From an uncultured Porphyromonadaceae bacterium (lineage in GTDB: Bacteria; Bacteroidota; Bacteroidia; Bacteroidales; UBA11471): DNA of 64,000 bases. The notes under the pieces were generated by a model that saw nothing but the letters and a program-made list of their open reading frames with translations, was not told where the DNA came from and ran no database searches. The position numbers and the translations under genes are program-made. The stretch spans positions 17,487-81,486 of the forward strand of contig UQOX01000008.1 in the NCBI GenBank assembly GCA_900542765.1. Reading direction: 5' to 3'. Shown piece after piece: positions 59,082-64,000 of the stretch (positions are counted from its first letter, which is position 1; the number at the start of each line of letters is the position of its first letter).

Positions 59082-60722
59082 ATGAAAAGACGAGGTTTAC
59101 TTACCCTTATGATGATGTTTGCCGCCACAGCGGCAGTCTATGCCTGCACCAGTCTCCTGGCCGGCCGCAAGGCAACAACCGACGGTTCGACGATGATTAC
59201 CTATGCCGCCGATTCTCATACCCTGTATGGAACACTCTCTTTTACCCCCGCAGCCGATTATCCTGTGGGCACCGAAGTCGAGATACGCGATTGCGATACT
59301 AATAAACCGTTGGGGAAAATCCCCCAGGTCGCCCATACCTATAAGGTCGTAGGACACATGAATGAACATCAGGTTTCGATTACCGAATCCACATTCGGTG
59401 GCCGTCCCGAGTTGGTCGACACCACGGGCATGATCGATTATGGTTCGCTCATGCAGTTGGCCTTGCAACGTGCCACCACGGCGCGCGAAGCCATTGCGGT
59501 CATGACCGATTTGGTGCAAAAGTATGGCTATTACAGCAGCGGGGAGAGTTTCTCGATAGCCGACCCCCAAGAGGTGTGGATTCTCGAAATGATAGGCAAG
59601 GGTGGCCTCTCGAAGGGCGCCGTGTGGGTAGCCGTGCGCATTCCCGACGATTGCATCGCGGCTCATGCCAACCATTCCCGCATTCATCAGTTCCCGCTCG
59701 ATGATCCCGAAAACTGCCTCTATTCACCCGATGTCATCTCTTTTGCCCGCGAGCAGAAATATTTCAATGGCCTCAACCGCGATTTCAGTTTCTCCTCGGC
59801 CTATGCCCCGGCCGGTTTTGAGGAATTGCGGGCCTGCGAAGCGCGCGTATGGAGTTTCTACAACCGATACGACTCGACCATGACGGCCTATCTTCCCTAT
59901 ATCTATGGCGAGTCGTCGCAACCGTTGCCCCTCTATATCAAGCCCAATCGCAAGTTGTCGGTGCAGGACATGAAAGATGCCATGCGAGACCATTTCGAGG
60001 GAACTCCTTTCGACATGACCCAAGATGCAGGTGCCGGCCCCTTCAAGGTGCCTTATCGTTTCCGTCCCATGACGTTCGAGGTCGACAGTCAGGAATATAT
60101 CAATGAACGTGCCATTGCCACCCAGCAGACCGGCTTTTCCCTTGTCGCCCAGCAGCGGGAGTGGTTGCCTTCGGCACTCGGAGGCGTGCTGTGGTTTGGT
60201 GTCGACGACGCCAACACGTCGGTCTATGTACCCATCTATGTGGGCGCCTTGACCGAGGTGCCCCTCTGTTTCCGTGAAGGGAACGGTTCGCTTTACAAGG
60301 TGTCGTGGACATCGGCTTTCTGGATTTACAACTGGGTGGCCAACATGGCTTATGCCCGTTATGACCAGATGATAGAAGACATACGGCCCTTGCAGCGGCA
60401 AATCGAGACGGCTTTCAACGAGCAACAGCCGAAACTCGAAAAAAGCGTCCTCGACATCTTTTATGACGAACCCGCGAAAGCCCTTGCCACCCTCGACCAA
60501 TACAGCCGTGAGGCAGCCGATTCATCGACCGTGCGTTGGCGCGAATTGGGCGAATATCTGATGGTGAAATACCTCGACGGGAATCGCAAACGCGAAAAAG
60601 ACGGACAGTTCCTCTATAATCCCTATGGACTTCCCGAGTACCCCGATTTCCCCGGTTACTCCGATGATTACTATCGGGCCATCGTCGAAGATGCCGGAGA
60701 GCGTCTCAAAGTCTCTTTTTGA
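59082..60722 (+). CDS. C69-family dipeptidase (PepD-like), exported
   Basis: Cleaves dipeptides; an N-terminal nucleophile hydrolase. The 546-residue protein has a hydrophobic N-terminal signal ending VYA just before Cys22 in ACTSLLAGRKAT, so cleavage would expose Cys22 as the catalytic N-terminal residue. The SGESFSIADPQEVWILEMIG segment is characteristic of family C69. The length is normal. It is a single gene with its own promoter, probably acting in the periplasm on imported peptides. Confidence 0.93.
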   Translation: MKRRGLLTLMMMFAATAAVYACTSLLAGRKATTDGSTMITYAADSHTLYGTLSFTPAADYPVGTEVEIRDCDTNKPLGKIPQVAHTYKVVGHMNEHQVSITESTFGGRPELVDTTGMIDYGSLMQLALQRATTAREAIAVMTDLVQKYGYYSSGESFSIADPQEVWILEMIGKGGLSKGAVWVAVRIPDDCIAAHANHSRIHQFPLDDPENCLYSPDVISFAREQKYFNGLNRDFSFSSAYAPAGFEELRACEARVWSFYNRYDSTMTAYLPYIYGESSQPLPLYIKPNRKLSVQDMKDAMRDHFEGTPFDMTQDAGAGPFKVPYRFRPMTFEVDSQEYINERAIATQQTGFSLVAQQREWLPSALGGVLWFGVDDANTSVYVPIYVGALTEVPLCFREGNGSLYKVSWTSAFWIYNWVANMAYARYDQMIEDIRPLQRQIETAFNEQQPKLEKSVLDIFYDEPAKALATLDQYSREAADSSTVRWRELGEYLMVKYLDGNRKREKDGQFLYNPYGLPEYPDFPGYSDDYYRAIVEDAGERLKVSF

Positions 60723-60742
60723 CAGATAAAATAAAACAAACC

Positions 60743-60775
60743 TTTGGCGATTTAGAAAAAAATTCGCTATATTTG
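60743..60775 (+). promoter_or_regulatory. promoter of the phosphohexomutase gene
   Basis: TTTG at 60743-60746, a 21-base spacer and TATATTTG at 60768-60775. A leader of about 120 nt precedes the ATG; no regulatory fold was recognised in it. Confidence 0.75.
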
Positions 60776-60902
60776 TAGAATGTAGGAACCGGTTTGGCGG
60801 GGTCAAACGTGAAAACTCGATTTCCTTTTTGTCTTTGCTTTTGCCTGTCACTACATTTCTGAAAATAACCGATGACACAAATTTTTTAAATCTCAATACG
60901 AT

Positions 60903-62651
60903 ATGGAAAACGAAGCATTGCTCAAAGAAGTAACCGCCAAAGCACAAGTGTGGCTGGGCGAAGGATATGATGCCGAAACACGCGCCGAAGTGCAGCGTAT
61001 GCTCGACAACGAAGACAAGACCGACCTGATAGAGGCTTTCTATAAGGACCTCGAATTCGGAACCGGCGGATTGCGCGGTATCATGGGCGTCGGTACCAAC
61101 CGCATGAACATTTACACCGTAGGAGCCGCCACGCAAGGTTTGGCCAATTATTTGAAGAAGGAATTCGCTTCGTTGCCCCAGATCAAGGTCGTTATCGGAC
61201 ACGACTGCCGCAACAACAGCCGTAAGTTTGCCGAAATATCGGCCGATATTTTCTCGGCCAACGGCATCAAAGTCTATCTCTTCGAGTCGTTGCGTCCTAC
61301 CCCCGAGATGTCTTATACCATTCGCGAACTGGGTTGCCAAAGCGGTATTATCCTCACCGCATCGCACAATCCCAAAGAATACAACGGATACAAGGCCTAT
61401 TGGGACGACGGCGCACAGATGATTTCGCCGCACGACAAGAACACCATCTCCGAAGTAAACAAAGTGCGCTCGGTATCCGACATCAACTTCAACGGAAATC
61501 CGGCTCTCATCGAGACGATAGGGGAGGAAATCGACCAAAAATACATTGCCCGCATCAAGGCTCTCTCGCTCAATCCCGAAGTCATTGCCCGCCAGAAAGA
61601 CCTGAAAATCGTTTACACCCCCATTCACGGTACCGGTGTGAAACTTATCCCTCGTACTTTGGCCGCCTTCGGGTTCACCAACGTGATACACGTCCCCGAA
61701 CAGGACGTCATCAGTGGTGACTTCCCCACGGTAAAATCGCCCAACCCCGAAGAGCCTGCCGCACTCGATTTGGCCATCAGCAAGGCCAAGGAGGTCGATG
61801 CCGACATCGTACTTGCCTCCGACCCCGATGCCGACCGCATGGGTATTGCCATCAAGAACGACAAAGGCGAGTGGATACTTGTGAACGGTAACCAAAACGC
61901 CCTGCTCTTTACCAACTACTTGATTTCTCAATATAAGGCCACCGGCCGCATCGAAGAGGGCGCTTACATGGTGAAGACCATTGTCACCACCGAATTGATA
62001 AAGAAAATTGCCGATTGCAACGGTATCGAATGCTTCGATGTCTATACCGGATTCAAATGGATTGCCGCCATCATGCGCGAACTCGAAGGCAAACGCCAGT
62101 ATATCGGTGGCGGTGAGGAGAGCTACGGGTTCTTGGTTGAAGATTTCGTGCGCGACAAAGACGCCGTGTCGGCATGCGCCATGATGGCCGAGATTGCGGC
62201 CTGGGCCAAGGACAACGGCAAAACCATGTATGAAATGTTGCAAGACATCTATGTGGAATATGGATTCTCCAAGGAAAAAGGCATCTCGGTTGTGCGCAAA
62301 GGAAAATCGGGCGCAGAAGAAATCGAGGCCATGATGAAGAATTATCGTGAAAATCCCATTACCGAGCTGGCCGGTTCAAAAGTAATCTTGACCAAGGATT
62401 ATGCCTCACTCGTCGCACAAGATTTCGTGGCCGGAGAAAAATACACGCTCGATATGCCCACCACTTCGAATGTGCTGCAATATTTCACCGAGGACGGAAC
62501 CAAAGTTTCGATTCGTCCTTCGGGAACGGAACCCAAAATCAAATTCTATATCGAGGTTAGCGGTGAACTCCCGTCGCGTGCCGACTACGACAAAGTGGTT
62601 GCTGCCGCCGAAGAGAAAATCAAGGCCGTTGCCGCCTCACTTGGTGTATAG
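60903..62651 (+). CDS. phospho-sugar mutase (phosphoglucomutase/phosphomannomutase family)
   Basis: Interconverts hexose 1- and 6-phosphates. The 582-residue protein of the alpha-D-phosphohexomutase superfamily has the phosphoserine loop TASHNPKEYNG with Ser154, the magnesium loop DPDADRMG, the sugar-binding GGEESYGF and a C-terminal phosphate-binding motif RPSGTEPKIKFY. The ~580-residue length matches the long PGM/PMM type of Bacteroidota and Firmicutes. Glucose versus mannose preference cannot be read here; either product could feed GDP-mannose synthesis by ManC. Confidence 0.95.
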   Translation: MENEALLKEVTAKAQVWLGEGYDAETRAEVQRMLDNEDKTDLIEAFYKDLEFGTGGLRGIMGVGTNRMNIYTVGAATQGLANYLKKEFASLPQIKVVIGHDCRNNSRKFAEISADIFSANGIKVYLFESLRPTPEMSYTIRELGCQSGIILTASHNPKEYNGYKAYWDDGAQMISPHDKNTISEVNKVRSVSDINFNGNPALIETIGEEIDQKYIARIKALSLNPEVIARQKDLKIVYTPIHGTGVKLIPRTLAAFGFTNVIHVPEQDVISGDFPTVKSPNPEEPAALDLAISKAKEVDADIVLASDPDADRMGIAIKNDKGEWILVNGNQNALLFTNYLISQYKATGRIEEGAYMVKTIVTTELIKKIADCNGIECFDVYTGFKWIAAIMRELEGKRQYIGGGEESYGFLVEDFVRDKDAVSACAMMAEIAAWAKDNGKTMYEMLQDIYVEYGFSKEKGISVVRKGKSGAEEIEAMMKNYRENPITELAGSKVILTKDYASLVAQDFVAGEKYTLDMPTTSNVLQYFTEDGTKVSIRPSGTEPKIKFYIEVSGELPSRADYDKVVAAAEEKIKAVAASLGV

Positions 62652-62670
62652 AACCCGATTTCGTAAGCAA

Positions 62671-62707
62671 AGAAGCCCGAAGATTTTCTTCGGGCTTCTC
62701 TTTTTTT
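62671..62707 (+). terminator. intrinsic terminator after the phosphohexomutase
   Basis: AGAAGCCCGAAGA at 62671-62683 pairs with TCTTCGGGCTTCT at 62687-62699 and is followed by a T-tract. Confidence 0.92.
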
Positions 62708-62778
62708 GTTACCTGTCGGCAGAAAGGTTTGCAGCCGATACAAAAATATATTTCGGTTACCGGCGAGGTAAAGGTCGC

Positions 62779-63162
62779 TTACTTTGTAAACTCGATGATT
62801 GTTCCATGAGCCGTTACGGTGCGCTTTACAAACAAAGGCGTAATGATTTTGACATTTTCATTGACCGACACGTTGATGACAGCTTTTGAACCGCTCATCA
62901 ACCCCGGATTTTTCTCGCGGGCCTCTTGCATCATTTTGTCGACGGCATTGTTTCTCAGTGCGCTGCGTCTCAATCCGCCAAAGCCCAAGACGTAGGTTTG
63001 AGAAACCTCTCCCGAGACGTTCCCTACAAATTTGAAGTTCGCTTCGTTCAGCACGACACTCGTTTGATTCTGATTCTGGTTGCTTGTCATGTTTCCATAT
63101 ACACCGCAACCCGGCAAGGCAAGCACTGCACACAGTGCTGCTCTTGTAATGATTTTTTTCAT
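62779..63162 (-). CDS. small lipoprotein, DUF6567-like
   Basis: A 127-residue lipoprotein with a signal ending LPGC (Cys19). The mature part has NEANFKFVGNVSGE, then FGGLRRSALRNNAVDKMM and SKAVINVSVN, a pattern I recall from DUF6567/TRL-like small lipoproteins of Bacteroidota. The function is unknown. A -7 box lies at 63189-63196 on the same strand. Confidence 0.8.
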   Translation of the reverse strand: MKKIITRAALCAVLALPGCGVYGNMTSNQNQNQTSVVLNEANFKFVGNVSGEVSQTYVLGFGGLRRSALRNNAVDKMMQEAREKNPGLMSGSKAVINVSVNENVKIITPLFVKRTVTAHGTIIEFTK

Positions 63163-63188
63163 ATTCCTTCGTTTTTATGTTTGTATTG

Positions 63189-63196
63189 CAAAGATA
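63189..63196 (-). promoter_or_regulatory. -7 box TATCTTTG for the small lipoprotein gene
   Basis: On the minus strand this matches TAnnTTTG, 27 bases before the ATG, in an A/T-rich region. Confidence 0.55.
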
Positions 63197-63273
63197 AATA
63201 TATATAAATAATACAAGGAATTAAATATTAAATTTTTGCAATAATTAACATCGTGCGAGTAGCACTGTGGTGC

Positions 63274-63310
63274 AAAAAAAGCCTCCACGAATCAACGCGG
63301 AGGCTTTTTT
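63274..63310. terminator. intrinsic terminator after ppdK
   Basis: AAAAAAGCCTCC pairs with GGAGGCTTTTTT across a loop of 12 bases; on the minus strand it ends ppdK. Confidence 0.9.
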
Positions 63311-63330
63311 GATTGGTAGGAGAGCAGACC

Positions 63331-64000
63331 TTATTCAACAGCAGCCTGTGCGGCAGCTACGCGGGCGATGGGCACGCGATAGGGGCTGCAACTTACATAG
63401 TTCATGCCGAGTGAGGCGCAGAATTTTACCGATGACGGTTCACCGCCGTGTTCGCCGCAGATACCAACTTTGAGTGTCGGTTTGGTCGAGCGGCCTTTTT
63501 CTACACCCATGCGTACGAGTTGACCCACACCTTTCTGGTCGAGCACTTCGAACGGGTCGGTTTTGAGAATGCCTTTCTCTTTGTAGATTTTGAGGAATTT
63601 CCCGGCATCGTCGCGAGAGTAACCGAATGTCATTTGGGTGAGGTCGTTGGTCCCGAACGAGAAGAAGTCGGCCACTTCGGCAATTTGGTCGGCCGTTACG
63701 GCGGCTCTCGGGACTTCAATCATCGTGCCCACTTTGTAGGCAACGCTGTCGCCACGTTCGGCAAATACCTGTGCGGCGGTGCGGTGAATGATTTCGGCTT
63801 GCAGTTTCAGCTCTTCTACTACACCCACCAGCGGAACCATGATTTCGGGGAATACGTTTATACCGTGCGATTTCACGTTGAGGGCGGCCTCGATGATGGC
63901 GCGTGCCTGCATCTCCGTAATTTCGGGATAGGTGCAGCCCAAGCGGCAACCGCGGTGACCCAGCATGGGGTTGAACTCGGCCAGCGAGTCGCAGGCCAGT
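63331..64000 (-). CDS. ppdK: pyruvate, phosphate dikinase, C-terminal part (cut by window edge)
   Basis: Interconverts pyruvate, ATP and phosphate with PEP, AMP and pyrophosphate. The visible 222 codons are the C-terminal PEP/pyruvate barrel: [14 protein letters not shown] at the window edge, [36 protein letters not shown] and [14 protein letters not shown], whose Cys is the catalytic proton donor in the family. The frame is open to position 64000, so the N-terminal two thirds lie outside. It is followed by a strong terminator. Confidence 0.96.
   Translation of the reverse strand, partial: LACDSLAEFNPMLGHRGCRLGCTYPEITEMQARAIIEAALNVKSHGINVFPEIMVPLVGVVEELKLQAEIIHRTAAQVFAERGDSVAYKVGTMIEVPRAAVTADQIAEVADFFSFGTNDLTQMTFGYSRDDAGKFLKIYKEKGILKTDPFEVLDQKGVGQLVRMGVEKGRSTKPTLKVGICGEHGGEPSSVKFCASLGMNYVSCSPYRVPIARVAAAQAAVE

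Noticed and set aside
60522..62243. A 573-codon minus-strand frame opposite the phosphohexomutase.
   Set aside because: It is antisense to a fully motif-supported enzyme.

Overview
The window looks like a chromosome segment from a gut-type Bacteroidales bacterium (Bacteroidota), perhaps Barnesiella/Coprobacter-like; genus cannot be fixed by eye. The signs are promoters of the TTTG-N19-21-TAnnTTTG class, a FecI/FecR-linked SusC/SusD pair, many lipoproteins with an SxC or AxC lipobox, C-terminal tails of type IX secretion cargo, a PssA/Psd phosphatidylethanolamine operon and a ppdK gene. No insertion sequence, prophage, integrase or CRISPR array is visible. Most of the window is ordinary core chromosome with two accessory nutrient loci.

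Layout. 1-4.3 kb: a structured non-coding stretch, a class III-like sirtuin, two tandem FKBP prolyl isomerases (one cytoplasmic, one lipoprotein), an Lrp/AsnC regulator and RibF. 4.5 kb: a CAT-anticodon tRNA whose acceptor stem suggests tRNA-Ile2. 4.9-19.2 kb: ECF sigma factor, FecR anti-sigma, SusC with an STN domain, SusD, a DUF4843-like lipoprotein, a PKD-like lipoprotein, a secreted TlpA-like thiol oxidoreductase, a type IX cargo protein and an alpha/beta hydrolase. No carbohydrate-active enzyme is present, so the imported substrate may not be a glycan. 19.3-38 kb: SLC13-type transporter, PssA/Psd/DUF4834, RluA-type pseudouridine synthase, PheT, YebC, PrmA, CysK, a YtxH/holin-like envelope trio, UvrA and an acyl-CoA ligase. 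38.1-40.3 kb: mannose-1-phosphate guanylyltransferase followed by a nucleotidylyltransferase-GHMP kinase fusion.

40.7-50.9 kb is a pectin locus: a pectinesterase whose signal-peptide region is separated from the body by an apparent one-base frameshift, a family 1 pectate lyase, a beta-helix-like secreted protein, and on the opposite strand a membrane-bound propeller/AraC regulator that lacks the histidine kinase and receiver domains of a usual hybrid two-component system. No SusC/SusD pair lies beside it. 51.2-54.8 kb is a compact operon for agmatine-to-putrescine conversion (AguA, AguB) with a DUF2148 iron-sulfur-type protein and a flavodiiron protein. 55-58.3 kb pairs a PiT phosphate transporter carrying a PhoU-like tail with a phosphate-selective-type porin. 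58.8-63 kb has a candidate small RNA unit, a C69 dipeptidase, a phosphohexomutase and a small lipoprotein; the window ends inside ppdK.

The best leads for follow-up are the nucleotidylyltransferase-GHMP kinase fusion, the kinase-less propeller/AraC regulator, the ~65-nt transcription unit near 58.9 kb, the structured RNA-like region at the left edge, and the frameshift in the pectinesterase. All calls come from reading motifs by eye; no database search was run.
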